Assembly (NCBI RefSeq): GCF_000719705.1
Contig: NZ_JOHO01000030.1
Span: forward strand, 14,564 to 78,563
Direction: 5' to 3'
From: Streptomyces sp. NRRL S-350
GTDB taxonomy: Bacteria > Actinomycetota > Actinomycetes > Streptomycetales > Streptomycetaceae
Length of the DNA stretch: 64,000 nt
Shown here piece after piece: positions 33,952 through 44,364 of this stretch; position 1 is the first letter of the stretch; each line of letters begins with the position of its first letter. The position numbers and the translations under genes are program-made. Under the pieces are notes generated by a model. That model was not told where the DNA came from. It did no database searches and was given only the letters and a program-made list of their open reading frames with translations.

Positions 33952-36065
33952 GCAGCCTCCCGCTGCGCGGCGGTGCCGAGCGGTTCCACGAGGAATGGGC
34001 CCGGCTGCTCTCGGCCGACCACGGCATCGCCATCCACCCAGGTCTGCTCAACCGGCTCGTCGCGCGCACCGCCGCGCTGCTGCACCGCGCCCAGGAGGAC
34101 GAGCCGTTCGAGCGCCGCCTGGCCGCCCAGGCCGGCGCCGAGCTGGTCGACGCCCACTTCACCGACCCGGTGCTGCTGGCCCGGGCCGTCGAGCTGCTCC
34201 ACGCGCAGCCCCTCGCCGACGACCGCGGCCCCGCCCTGACCGGAGCCTTCGCGGCCGGCTGGGCCGCCGCCCTGCGCGAGCGCACGCTGAGCGAGCAGGA
34301 GGCCATCCGCACCGCCGCCGACACCGCCCGCAAGGAGGCCGAGCGGGCGCTGCGCGCCTCCGAGGCGCGGTTCCGCGCACTGTTCGAGAGCGCCGCGATC
34401 GGCATCGGCATCGGCGACACCGACGGCAACATCCTGGCGGTCAACAAGGCGCTGCAGGAGCTGTTCGGCGCGGGGCCGGCGGACATGATCGGCCGCCGGG
34501 TCGGCGACCTCGTGCACCCCGAGGACACGCCGGGCGTGTGGGAGGCGTACGAGGAGCTGATCAGCGGCAAGCGCGACCACATCCAGTTCGACAAGCCGTA
34601 CTACCGCCAGGACGGCGAGGTGATCTGGACCCACCTGACCGTCTCGCTGATCCGCGACGACGACGGCTCCCCGCAGTACCAGGTCGCCATGCTGGAGGAC
34701 ATCACCGACCGCTACCGGCTCCAGGAGCGGCTGCGCCACCAGGCCACCCACGATCCGCTGACCGGCCTGCCCAACCGCGCGGCCTTCTTCGAACGGCTGG
34801 AGAAGCTGTTCGAGGAGCCGGAGCCGGCCGCCCGGTTCGGCCTCTGCTACGTCGACCTCGACGGCTTCAAGGTGGTCAACGACAGCCTCGGCCACGACAT
34901 GGGCGACCAGCTGCTGGCCGCCGTCGCCGCACGGCTGAAGGCCGCCCTCACGCCGCTCGGCCACCTGGTGGCCCGGCTCGGCGGGGACGAGTTCGTCGTG
35001 CTGCTGGAGAACTGCCGCGGCGAGCAGGAGGCGGTGTCCGCCGCGAAGACCGTGCTCAAGGCGCTCGCCGGACCGGTGCTGATCGGCGATCACAAGCTCG
35101 CCGTGGGCGCCAGCGTCGGCGTGCTGGAGCGGCGGGTGTCCACCACCACCCCGGGCGCGGCCGTGCGTGCCGCCGACCTCACGCTCTACCGCGCCAAGGA
35201 GGCCGGCCGCGGCCGGTGGACGCTGTTCGACCCCAAGGAGAACGCCCGCGCGGTCAGCCGCTACGCGGTCTCGGTGCGGATGCCCGCGGCCCTCGACCGC
35301 GGCGAGTTCTTCATCGACTACCAGCCGCTCTACCGCCTCGCCGACGGCCGCCTCGCCGCCGTGGAGGCCCTGGTGCGCTGGCGCCACCCGCAGCTCGGCG
35401 TGCTCGGCCCGGACGAGTTCGTCACCACCGCCGAGGAGACCGGGCTGATCATGCCGCTCGGCCGCTGGGTGCTGGAACAGGCCTGCGGCCAGGCCGCGGA
35501 CTGGATCAAGCGCTTCGGCGACGCCGCGCCGCAGCTCAACGTCAACCTCGCGGTCCGCCAGGCCCGCAGCGCCGCCCTGGTCACCGACCTCGGCCGGATC
35601 CTGGACGGCACCGGCCTGGACCCGGCCCGGCTGCAGCTGGAGATCACCGAGTCGACCGTGGTCGGGCCCGAGGACGAGGCGCTGCGCACCCTGCACGGGC
35701 TGGTCGACCTCGGGGTGTCGCTGGCCGTGGACGACTTCGGCACCGGCTGGTCCAACCTCTCCTACCTGCGAGACCTGCCGGTTTCCGGCCTCAAGATCGC
35801 CGGGTCCTTCGTCGGCGACCTGCACGAACCCGGCAAGGACGAGTCCACCGGGTGGCGGATCGTCAGCGGCCTGGTGTCGATGGCGCACACCCTCGGGCTG
35901 ACCGTCACCGCCGAGGGCGTCGAGACCCGGCGGGACGCCGAACGGCTGCGGACCATGGGCTGCGACTGGGCGCAGGGGTGGCACTTCGGCCGCCCGGTAC
36001 GGCCGGCGGAGATCGCCCGGCGGATCACGGAGGAGCCGAAGGGCCGCCCGGTCGAGGAGCGCTGA
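33948..36065 (+). CDS. PAS-GGDEF-EAL cyclic-di-GMP turnover protein
   Basis: This 705-aa protein is cytoplasmic with no membrane helix. An N-terminal helical region (1-~135), PAS domain (~139-258, ending VAMLEDITDRYRLQERL), GGDEF domain (~262-425) with intact RLGGDEFVVLL, and EAL domain (~440-688) with VEALVRWRHP, DDFGTGWSNLSYL and ITAEGVET-like TVTAEGVET. Both catalytic motifs look complete, so it could be a bifunctional diguanylate cyclase/phosphodiesterase, as described for the PAS-GGDEF-EAL proteins of Streptomyces that control development through BldD-c-di-GMP. Followed by a strong terminator. Confidence 0.93.
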   Translation: MSSLPLRGGAERFHEEWARLLSADHGIAIHPGLLNRLVARTAALLHRAQEDEPFERRLAAQAGAELVDAHFTDPVLLARAVELLHAQPLADDRGPALTGAFAAGWAAALRERTLSEQEAIRTAADTARKEAERALRASEARFRALFESAAIGIGIGDTDGNILAVNKALQELFGAGPADMIGRRVGDLVHPEDTPGVWEAYEELISGKRDHIQFDKPYYRQDGEVIWTHLTVSLIRDDDGSPQYQVAMLEDITDRYRLQERLRHQATHDPLTGLPNRAAFFERLEKLFEEPEPAARFGLCYVDLDGFKVVNDSLGHDMGDQLLAAVAARLKAALTPLGHLVARLGGDEFVVLLENCRGEQEAVSAAKTVLKALAGPVLIGDHKLAVGASVGVLERRVSTTTPGAAVRAADLTLYRAKEAGRGRWTLFDPKENARAVSRYAVSVRMPAALDRGEFFIDYQPLYRLADGRLAAVEALVRWRHPQLGVLGPDEFVTTAEETGLIMPLGRWVLEQACGQAADWIKRFGDAAPQLNVNLAVRQARSAALVTDLGRILDGTGLDPARLQLEITESTVVGPEDEALRTLHGLVDLGVSLAVDDFGTGWSNLSYLRDLPVSGLKIAGSFVGDLHEPGKDESTGWRIVSGLVSMAHTLGLTVTAEGVETRRDAERLRTMGCDWAQGWHFGRPVRPAEIARRITEEPKGRPVEER

Positions 36066-36126
36066 GGGCCGGCCGGGGTGGCGCGGCGGGCGCCCGGTGG
36101 CGGTTCGGCGGACCCGGCGCCTGGCC

Positions 36127-36200
36127 GGTACGCAACCGCGACCGCGACCGCGACCGGCGACCGGCACCCGGTTCGCGGCCGCCGGTCGCGGTTGCGTACC
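36127..36200 (+). terminator. Terminator-like long inverted repeat
   Basis: GGTACGCAACCGCGACCG (36127-36144) pairs perfectly over 18 bp with 36183-36200; the loop contains further CGACCG repeats that can extend or shift the pairing. It lies about 60 nt after the GGDEF-EAL stop. The rest of the gap to 36352 shows no other clear feature. Confidence 0.75.
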
Positions 36201-36352
36201 GGTCCTGCGGCGGGTCTGTCCTGATCCGCGGAAGCGCCCGACACCCGCGCCCGCCATGCGGGATGATGGCGCGTCAAAATCACCACCCGGCACCGGCGCG
36301 CCCATGCTCACGGCCCCGCGCCGGTCCGGGCTGCGGGGAAGGGGATCGCCGC

Positions 36353-39300
36353 ATGGGCACGACGGAGGGCGCGGACCCGGCCGAGGGCGACCTGCGCGGG
36401 CCGCGGTCCCGGTCGGAGGCCGGCGCCGAGCCGGAGGAACAGCCGCGGAGCAGGGTGGAGCGGTGGTCGAAGGGGCGGTGGCGCGGCTCCGAGGCCGTAC
36501 CGGGCGGGGCGTCCCGGCTCGGGTCCGTCCCGCACACCCGGGTGGACCCGGAGGCCGCGACCCGTCGGGTGGGCGGCGCCGAGCCGCGCCACGACCCGCA
36601 GGCGCCGACCAAGGTCCGCACGGGCGGCGGGGGCCGGTCCGACCCGGAGGCGGTGACCGAGGTCGTCCGACCCCGGCGCGGCGCCGCACCGGGCCCGTCC
36701 TGGCAGGACAGCGTCGGACCGGGCCCGAGTCCGGGCGGAGGATCCGCCCCGGTCGGAGCCGCCCCGGTCGGAGCCGACCCGGGCCAGGACCACGGCTTCG
36801 GTGGGCCCCTCGGCGCCGACGGCCCGCCCGAGGACGCCTTCCCGGGGGCCCTGCGGGCGCGGTTCATCCCGCTGGGCCGGGCCGGCGCCGGCTCCGAGGG
36901 CACCGTCTGGTACGTCCGGCGCACCGACGGCGGCGGCGACGCGGCCGTCAAGGTGGCCGCCACCGGGCAGCCGATGGACCACGACCTGCTCGACCACCTG
37001 CGCAACGACGGCTTCCGGCGGCACGTCCCGCACCTGATCGACTTCGGGCGGGTCCGCCACCACGGCGCCCTGGTCGACTGGGTGGCGATGGAGTACCTGC
37101 CGGTCACCCTCGCCGCGCACGTCGCCGAGTTGTGGCGCCGGGGCGGGCACACCGACCGGCGGACCACCGAGCAGATCGTCTACGAGCTGGTCGCCCTGCT
37201 CGACTTCTGGCAGCAGCGGATCAAGCGCAACCCGCTGGACTTCAAGCCGGCCAACATCCTGGTGCGCCCCGGCAGCGGGTCCGGCGAGTTCGTGATCGCC
37301 GACTTCGGCGGCGTCGACCGGCTGACCGACAGCCGCCGGTTCAGCTCGGCGATGATGGTCACCGTCGCCTACATGGCCCCCGAGCAACTGGCCGGAAAGA
37401 ACCACCAGGCCGGCCCCTGGTGGGGCCTCGGCAACGTGCTGTACGAACTGTTCGTCGGCCGCCCCCGGTTCCTCGGTGCGGACGGCGAGCGCGCCGCCGA
37501 CCAGGAACTGGAACTGGAACTGGTGATGGGCGAGGAGGTGGACCTCGCCGCCGTCCAGGACCCACGCCAACTGCTGCTCCTGCAAGGGCTGTTCACCAAG
37601 AAACCGGAGGACCGCTGGACCGCGCCGCAGGTCCGCGCCTGGCTCGCCGGCGGCAGCCCCGAGGTGATCCGCCGCCGGCCCCGGGCACACGCCCGGGCCC
37701 ACCGGCCGGTCACCTTCCTCGGCAACCCGTTCACCGATCCGGTGCGGCTCACCGGGGCGCTGCTCAAGAACTCGGGCGCCGCGGCACGCTGGCTCTCCAC
37801 CGGCGGCGCGGAGCGCCTGCGGGACTGGCTGCGCGACGAGGTCGAGGACACCGTCTTCGACCTGCACTACCTCACCGACGTGGCCCGGGCGCCCGGCTCC
37901 CGGCGCGAGGCGGCAGCGGCCGTCGCCGTACTCGCCCTCGGCGCCGCCTTCGCCCCGTCCGCCACCCCGCACTACCGCGATCGTCCGATCGACACCCCCG
38001 GCCTGGAACGCATCCTCACCGAGCCCGACGGCGCCGAGCTCGTCGACGAGCTGGTCCGCGGCGGAGCACCGGCCGTCGCCGCGCGCTACGACTGCTTCCA
38101 CCGCGAGTGCGCGAGTGAGCACTGCTCGCGCCTCCTCGCGCTGGGCGCACTGCCCGACGTGCTCGCCGAGGTCGACCGGTTGGCCCGTACCGTCGGCGGC
38201 GGCCGGCGGGGCGGCGGCGGCCTCAGCCCGGAGGAACGCGAGGAGGCGCACCGGCAGGCGGTCTGGCTGAGCATCCGCCCCGAGGAGCGCACGCGGCTGC
38301 TGGGCCGGCTCTCGCCGCTGCCCGCCGCGCTGCACCGGCTGCCCCTGCCCGACCGGGTGTCGGAACTGGCGGCCGTCGTCGCGGCCGTGGTGGTGGACGG
38401 GGCGCTGGCGGCCGGTGCGCTCGCCCGTACGGCTGCCCGCGCGGCGGCCCGGAAAGCGGCACCCGACCCGGCGGCGGCCACCCCGCGGGACGTGGTGCGA
38501 CGCCGCTGGTCGGCGCTGCGGCGCCAGGCCGTGGGAGCCGACCCGGCGCAGACGGCCGGGTGCGCGGCACTGGTCGCGGCCGAGGCGTTGCGGCGGCGCG
38601 GCCGGGGGCGTCCCGAGCGGCCCGGACCGGAGCCCGGGGTGCGGCGGGAGAGCCGGCTGACCCGGCTCTGGCGCAACCGGCGCAGACGGCCGCCGCTGGA
38701 CTGGCGCGCCCGGCTGGAGGCCTGGTGGCCGCACGCCCGCACCGCACTGCCGCGCCGGGCCGGGGCCGTCCTGCTGCTCGTCCTCGGCTTCGGACTGCTG
38801 CTCTGGGCGGGCGCGGTGCTCCGCTACCCGGTCGAGGCGGGCGAGAAGCTGGGCATCGCGCCCGGCGGCGCCTTCGGCGGGCCCCTGAGGTCGGCCGGCG
38901 ACCACGCGGCACGGCAGGTGGCCGGCCAACTCGGCGGGGCCTTCGTCGCGGCCGTCGTCCTCGCCTTCTTCCCCGCCCGGGTCGGCGTCGGCACCGCCCT
39001 GCTGACCGGCGCCGGGGCCTTCACGATCGGCTACCTGCGGCTCGGGCCGCCGATGACCGGGGTGGAAGCGCCGCAACCGGTGGCCGAGCGGGTCATCATG
39101 TTCGAGGGCGGAATGGGGAGTTGGGCCGGAATCGTGTCGGTCGTGGCGATCGTCGGGTCGCTCTGGCTGATCGAGCGGGCGTCCAACCGGCTGCTGAAGC
39201 CCGCCCATGAGGCCCGGCGGCTGACCAGGCAGGCCTGGCAACGGCTCGACGCGCGGAGGGCGCCACGCTCCGGCACCGCCTCCCGCCCGCGCCCGGGCCA

Positions 39301-39796
39301 GCGCCCGGGGCCGGCTGCGGGCGCGGCCGGCGGGCAGTGGCGCCCGGGCGGCGCGGGCGTGCGCGACCGGTTGGGATTCGCGCTCGGAACCACGGCGGTG
39401 CTGGTCCTGCTCCTGTGGGCGGCGGTCGAGGTGCGGCTCGCGGCCACCAGGGTGCACCCGACACCGGCCTCCTGGGGGGCGGGCGAGGCGGGTGCGGCCT
39501 ACCAGGCCGGGTTCGTCATCCTGCTGGCGGTGGTGTCGCTGGTGAGCACCCTCGGGACCAGGCCCACCGCCCGGGCGCTCTTCGCGGTCTGGATCCCCGC
39601 CACGCTGTTCCTCGGCGCCTGGCCCAAGCCGTTGGGCCCGGTCGAGGCGTTGCGGATCCCGGTGTTCGAAGCGCAGTTCCGCGCCGTCGCGGAGCTGTGG
39701 GGGCACGGCGCCTTCTGGGCCGCACTGCTGCTGGCACTGCCGCTGGCGGCGTACGGAGTGCTCCGGACGGTGCGGGAGCGGCCGGGGGAGAGGTGA
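36353..39796 (+). CDS. Membrane Ser/Thr protein kinase with large C-terminal membrane domain
   Basis: This 1147-aa protein is assigned to ATG 36353. Disordered residues 1-~170 precede a kinase domain (~172-432): glycine loop GRAGAGSEGTVW, Lys in AAVKVAA, catalytic loop PLDFKPANIL (HRD replaced by PLD, catalytic Asp, Lys and Asn kept), DFG in ADFGGVD, and YMAPEQL. A helical domain of unknown type follows (~450-680) with Cys/His in CFHRECASEHCS. From ~800 there are six or seven membrane helices in two groups separated by a Pro/Arg linker. Activity is plausible. Substrates unknown; I do not recognise the C-terminal part. Convergent with ribA. Confidence 0.8.
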   Translation: MGTTEGADPAEGDLRGPRSRSEAGAEPEEQPRSRVERWSKGRWRGSEAVPGGASRLGSVPHTRVDPEAATRRVGGAEPRHDPQAPTKVRTGGGGRSDPEAVTEVVRPRRGAAPGPSWQDSVGPGPSPGGGSAPVGAAPVGADPGQDHGFGGPLGADGPPEDAFPGALRARFIPLGRAGAGSEGTVWYVRRTDGGGDAAVKVAATGQPMDHDLLDHLRNDGFRRHVPHLIDFGRVRHHGALVDWVAMEYLPVTLAAHVAELWRRGGHTDRRTTEQIVYELVALLDFWQQRIKRNPLDFKPANILVRPGSGSGEFVIADFGGVDRLTDSRRFSSAMMVTVAYMAPEQLAGKNHQAGPWWGLGNVLYELFVGRPRFLGADGERAADQELELELVMGEEVDLAAVQDPRQLLLLQGLFTKKPEDRWTAPQVRAWLAGGSPEVIRRRPRAHARAHRPVTFLGNPFTDPVRLTGALLKNSGAAARWLSTGGAERLRDWLRDEVEDTVFDLHYLTDVARAPGSRREAAAAVAVLALGAAFAPSATPHYRDRPIDTPGLERILTEPDGAELVDELVRGGAPAVAARYDCFHRECASEHCSRLLALGALPDVLAEVDRLARTVGGGRRGGGGLSPEEREEAHRQAVWLSIRPEERTRLLGRLSPLPAALHRLPLPDRVSELAAVVAAVVVDGALAAGALARTAARAAARKAAPDPAAATPRDVVRRRWSALRRQAVGADPAQTAGCAALVAAEALRRRGRGRPERPGPEPGVRRESRLTRLWRNRRRRPPLDWRARLEAWWPHARTALPRRAGAVLLLVLGFGLLLWAGAVLRYPVEAGEKLGIAPGGAFGGPLRSAGDHAARQVAGQLGGAFVAAVVLAFFPARVGVGTALLTGAGAFTIGYLRLGPPMTGVEAPQPVAERVIMFEGGMGSWAGIVSVVAIVGSLWLIERASNRLLKPAHEARRLTRQAWQRLDARRAPRSGTASRPRPGQRPGPAAGAAGGQWRPGGAGVRDRLGFALGTTAVLVLLLWAAVEVRLAATRVHPTPASWGAGEAGAAYQAGFVILLAVVSLVSTLGTRPTARALFAVWIPATLFLGAWPKPLGPVEALRIPVFEAQFRAVAELWGHGAFWAALLLALPLAAYGVLRTVRERPGER

Positions 39797-39819
39797 GCCG
39801 AGGGGGCTGACGGCTGCCA

Positions 39820-39899
39820 CCCGTTCAGCCGATCCGTCGTTCGGCTGGTCCGTCGTTCGGCTGGTCGGTCGTTCGGCCGATCCGCCGTTCGGTCGATCA
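39820..39899. repeat. Tandem 16-nt repeats between convergent genes
   Basis: GTCGTTCGGCTGGTCC at 39836 is followed in phase by three variants (39852, 39868, 39884), with a degenerate copy before. The array fills the gap between the kinase and ribA stops and may serve as their common terminator region. Confidence 0.8.
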
Positions 39900-40526
39900 G
39901 CCGACGAGTTGGGAGAGCTCGATCGAGTGCCCCGTCCGCTCCACCTTCGCCCGCAGGTACCGGACGTTGCTCGCCGAGAGGTGGACGCCGGTCGGCACCC
40001 GGTGGCGGACGGTGATCCCGAGGTCGCCCAACTGCGCCGCCTTGTCCGGGTTGTTGCTCAGCAGGTCGATGCGCGTGGTGTCGAGCGCGGCGAGCATCTG
40101 GGCTGCGGCGGTGTAGTCCCGGCCGTCCTCGGGCAGTCCGAGCGCGGTGTTGGCGTCGTACGTGTCCAGCCCGGAGTCCTGTAGGGCGTACGCATCGAGC
40201 TTGTTGTACAGCCCGATGCCCCGGCCCTCCTGCCGCAGGTAGAGCAGGTACCCGCCGGCCGCGCCGATCCGTTCGGCCGATTCACGCAGCTGGGGGCCGC
40301 AGTCGCAGCGGTCCGAGCCGAAGACGTCCCCGGTCAGGCACTCGGAGTGCAACCGCACCAGCGGCGTCCCGCCCTCGGGCACCGTGCCGAGCGCGAGTGC
40401 CAGGTGTTCGGCTCCGTCGGTGAGGCCGTGGAAGGTGAAGACGTCCGCGTCGACGCGGTAGCCGTCGGGGAAGGTCAGCGGAATGCGCACGCGCGAGCGC
40501 ACCGTGGCGGAGCCGGGCAGCGGCAT
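39897..40526 (-). CDS. ribA: GTP cyclohydrolase II (riboflavin biosynthesis)
   Basis: This 209-aa protein starts at ATG 40526; the longer frame to 40718 is not supported. Zinc-binding Cys residues are in HSECLTGDVFGSDRCDCG and the GTP/active-site loop is LRQEGRGIGLYNK, both hallmarks of RibA. It opens GTP to 2,5-diamino-6-ribosylamino-pyrimidinone phosphate. There is no fused DHBP synthase domain, unlike the RibAB of the main riboflavin operon, so this is a stand-alone copy, perhaps for a deazaflavin or secondary pathway. Divergent from gdhA with a palindromic AT-rich site between. Confidence 0.93.
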   Translation of the reverse strand: MPLPGSATVRSRVRIPLTFPDGYRVDADVFTFHGLTDGAEHLALALGTVPEGGTPLVRLHSECLTGDVFGSDRCDCGPQLRESAERIGAAGGYLLYLRQEGRGIGLYNKLDAYALQDSGLDTYDANTALGLPEDGRDYTAAAQMLAALDTTRIDLLSNNPDKAAQLGDLGITVRHRVPTGVHLSASNVRYLRAKVERTGHSIELSQLVG

Positions 40527-40587
40527 GGAACGGGCCTCCGTCGATCGGGGGTGGACCGGGCTGGATCGGATGCTGACCGTACTCGGT

Positions 40588-42223
<1,636 letters not shown>

Positions 42224-42238
42224 ACCCCGGCCTGCCGG

Positions 42239-42303
42239 CCTGACCTGCCGGCCTGACCTGCCGGCCTGACCAGCCGGCCTGACCTGCCGGCCCCACCAGC
42301 CGG
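42239..42303. repeat. Five tandem 13-nt repeats after gdhA
   Basis: CCTGACCTGCCGG at 42239 and 42252, then CCTGACCAGCCGG, CCTGACCTGCCGG and CCCCACCAGCCGG in exact 13-nt phase. CCGGC elements allow many small hairpins. Located 16 nt after the gdhA stop, so a terminator or mRNA-stability role is possible. Confidence 0.85.
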
Positions 42304-42435
42304 CCTCCTGACCCGCTGGCTTCCCGACCCGGCCACCCGGCGATCGGTACCCGACCGGAGCGGGCACCGATTGTCGGGTGCGGCAGGGTGGGTCCTTCCT
42401 ACGGTGGTGATCAGTAAGGGAAGGACGGGGTTGGC

Positions 42436-43311
42436 GTGATTGAGCACCTGAACCGGGCGATGGACCACATCGAACGGCACCTGGACGGCGAGATCGACGT
42501 GGCCGAGCTGGCACGCATCGCGATGACGTCGGAGTACCACTTCCGACGGCTGTTCTCGATGCTCGCCGGGATGCCGCTCTCGGAGTACGTGCGGCGTCGG
42601 CGGCTGACCGTCGCGGGGGCCGAAGTCCTGGACGGCGAACGGACGTTGCTCGACATCGCGGTCCGGTACGGGTACACCTCGGGGGAGGCGTTCGCCCGGG
42701 CGTTCCGGGCGATGCACGGCGTCGGGCCGGGGGAGGCCCGGCGGGACGGTGCGGTGCTCACCTCCCAGCCCCGGATGTCCTTCCGACTCGTCGTGGAAGG
42801 AAACAGCAGTATGGAATACCGGATCGTCGAGAAGCCGGACTTCCGGATCGTCGGAAAGAAGGCCCGGGTCACCCTGGTCTACCTGGGGATCAACCCGGAG
42901 ATAGCCGAGTTCATCAAGGGACTCGGCACGGAGACCGTCGAGCGGATCACCGCGCTCGCGGGGACGGACCCGGCCGGCATCGTGTCGGTGAGCGACGACT
43001 TCTCGCCCAACCGGGAGGAGGGGTCCGAACTCGACTACTGGCACGCGGTGGTGGCGCGCGAGGACGCCGTGGTCCCGGCGGACCTGGACGTCCTCGACGT
43101 CCCGGCCGGCACCTGGGCCGTGTTCACCAACGCCGGACCGTTCCCGGAGGCGCTGCAGAAGATGTGGGGGGACGTGGCCAGCCAGTGGTTCCCGTCCAAC
43201 CCGTACGAGGCCCGGCCTGGTCCGGAGATCCTGAGGACCCGGTTCGTCCCGGAGACGGGTGACACCGAGGCGGAGCTCTGGATCCCCGTGGCGCGGGCCG
43301 CGCGGGGCTGA
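42436..43311 (+). CDS. AraC-family regulator with GyrI-like ligand domain
   Basis: This 291-aa protein has a GTG start at 42436. An N-terminal AraC DNA-binding domain with two HTHs (LDGEIDVAELARIAMTSEYH; LLDIAVRYGYTSGEAFARAF; HGVGPGEAR) is joined to a C-terminal GyrI-like/effector-binding domain (MEYRIVEKPDFRIVGKKARV; DVPAGTWAVFTNAGPFPEAL; ELWIPV). This order is shared with Rob/SoxS-type multidrug-response regulators that bind amphipathic compounds. Target genes are not evident here. Followed by repeat copy D. Confidence 0.92.
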   Translation: MIEHLNRAMDHIERHLDGEIDVAELARIAMTSEYHFRRLFSMLAGMPLSEYVRRRRLTVAGAEVLDGERTLLDIAVRYGYTSGEAFARAFRAMHGVGPGEARRDGAVLTSQPRMSFRLVVEGNSSMEYRIVEKPDFRIVGKKARVTLVYLGINPEIAEFIKGLGTETVERITALAGTDPAGIVSVSDDFSPNREEGSELDYWHAVVAREDAVVPADLDVLDVPAGTWAVFTNAGPFPEALQKMWGDVASQWFPSNPYEARPGPEILRTRFVPETGDTEAELWIPVARAARG

Positions 43312-43370
43312 CCGACCGTACCGGGCCGCCGGGCCGTGCGGTGCCGGCGGCGCGGCGGCGCGGGGGCCGA

Positions 43371-43456
43371 CAAGTAACAGATGACAGCCGACAGCTGACA
43401 GAGTTCGAAATCTGTTATCTGTCGGCTGTCATCTGTCATCTGTCTTCTGTTACTTG
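43371..43456. repeat. Heptad inverted repeat, copy D, unequal arms
   Basis: Left arm: CAA, GTAACAG, ATGACAG, CCGACAG, CTGACAG, AGTTC (four heptads). Right arm: GAAAT, CTGTTAT, CTGTCGG, CTGTCAT, CTGTCAT, CTGTCTT, CTGTTAC, TTG (six heptads). The outer ends CAAGTAACAG and CTGTTACTTG are perfect complements although the arms differ by exactly two units. It lies between two plus-strand genes. Confidence 0.85.
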
Positions 43457-43599
43457 TTCGCCGCGCCCGTCGCCGGCCCTCCCCGCCCCGCCCGCAGCAC
43501 CCGCCCGTTCGGCTCACCAGCGCCCACCTCCCGCCCTCCCCGCCCCGCATCCTGGGCAGGGAGGGTCGGGGGCCGAGACCGAGCTGGAGAGCAGGACCC

Positions 43600-44364
43600 A
43601 TGAAGCAGACGTCCGTGACCACCAACGCCCCGTGCTGGGTCGAGCTGGGCACCTCCGACCCGACCGCCGCCAGGGCCTTCTACAGCGAGCTGTTCGGCTG
43701 GCGGGAGGACGACCGCTCGCGCCCGGCAGGCAGTGACTACGCCCAGATGCTGGTTGGCGACGCCCCGGCCGCCGCGATCACCCCGCGCTACGCGCCGCGG
43801 CAGCCGACCGCCTGGACGGTCTGCTTCGCGGTCGCCGACGCGGACGCCACCGCCGCGAGGATCGCGGAGTCCGGCGGCAGCATCCTCAAGGAGCCCACCG
43901 ACGTCCTGGACCACGGCCGCTTCGCGGTGGCCGCCGACCCGTCCCGCGCGGTCTTCATCCTCTGGCAGGCCCGCGCCTTCCGGGGCGCCGGGGTGTTCAA
44001 CGAGCCCGGCTCGCTCGGCTGGGTGGAACTGCTGACCCGCGACCCGGCCGGCGCGACCGCGTTCTACCCGTCGGTCTTCGGCTGGTCCGTCGCCCCGTCC
44101 GAGCACTACACCCAGTGGGGCCTGGCCGGCCGGGACTTCGGCGGCATGCTGGCGATGGACGACCGCTTCCCGCCCGAGGTGCCGCCGCACTGGCTGCCGT
44201 ACTTCGCGGTCCTCGACGCCGACGTCACCGTCAGCCGGGCGGTGACCCTCGGCGGGGACGTGCTGATGCCTGTCTTCGGCATGCCGGGCGGTCGGCGGAT
44301 CGCCGTGCTGCGCGACCCCCAGGGTGCCGCGTTCGGCGTCTACGCCTCCGGTACGGAGGGCTGA
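43600..44364 (+). CDS. Two-domain VOC (glyoxalase-like) family protein
   Basis: This 254-aa protein has two tandem VOC domains of about 120 residues: the first begins CWVELGTSDPTAARAFYSELF (key part ELGTSDPTAARAFY), the second GWVELLTRDPAGATAFYPSVF. The paired arrangement and PHWLPYFAVLDADVT match the actinobacterial group that includes mycobacterial CFP32-like proteins. Enzymatic activity is not predictable from motifs. The 3' end overlaps the convergent lnt gene by 25 nt. Confidence 0.88.
   Translation: MKQTSVTTNAPCWVELGTSDPTAARAFYSELFGWREDDRSRPAGSDYAQMLVGDAPAAAITPRYAPRQPTAWTVCFAVADADATAARIAESGGSILKEPTDVLDHGRFAVAADPSRAVFILWQARAFRGAGVFNEPGSLGWVELLTRDPAGATAFYPSVFGWSVAPSEHYTQWGLAGRDFGGMLAMDDRFPPEVPPHWLPYFAVLDADVTVSRAVTLGGDVLMPVFGMPGGRRIAVLRDPQGAAFGVYASGTEG

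Noticed and set aside
43341..43736. Small ORF reading through repeat copy D into the VOC gene in another frame
   Set aside because: Its residues are only translated heptads plus an out-of-frame reading of the VOC gene.
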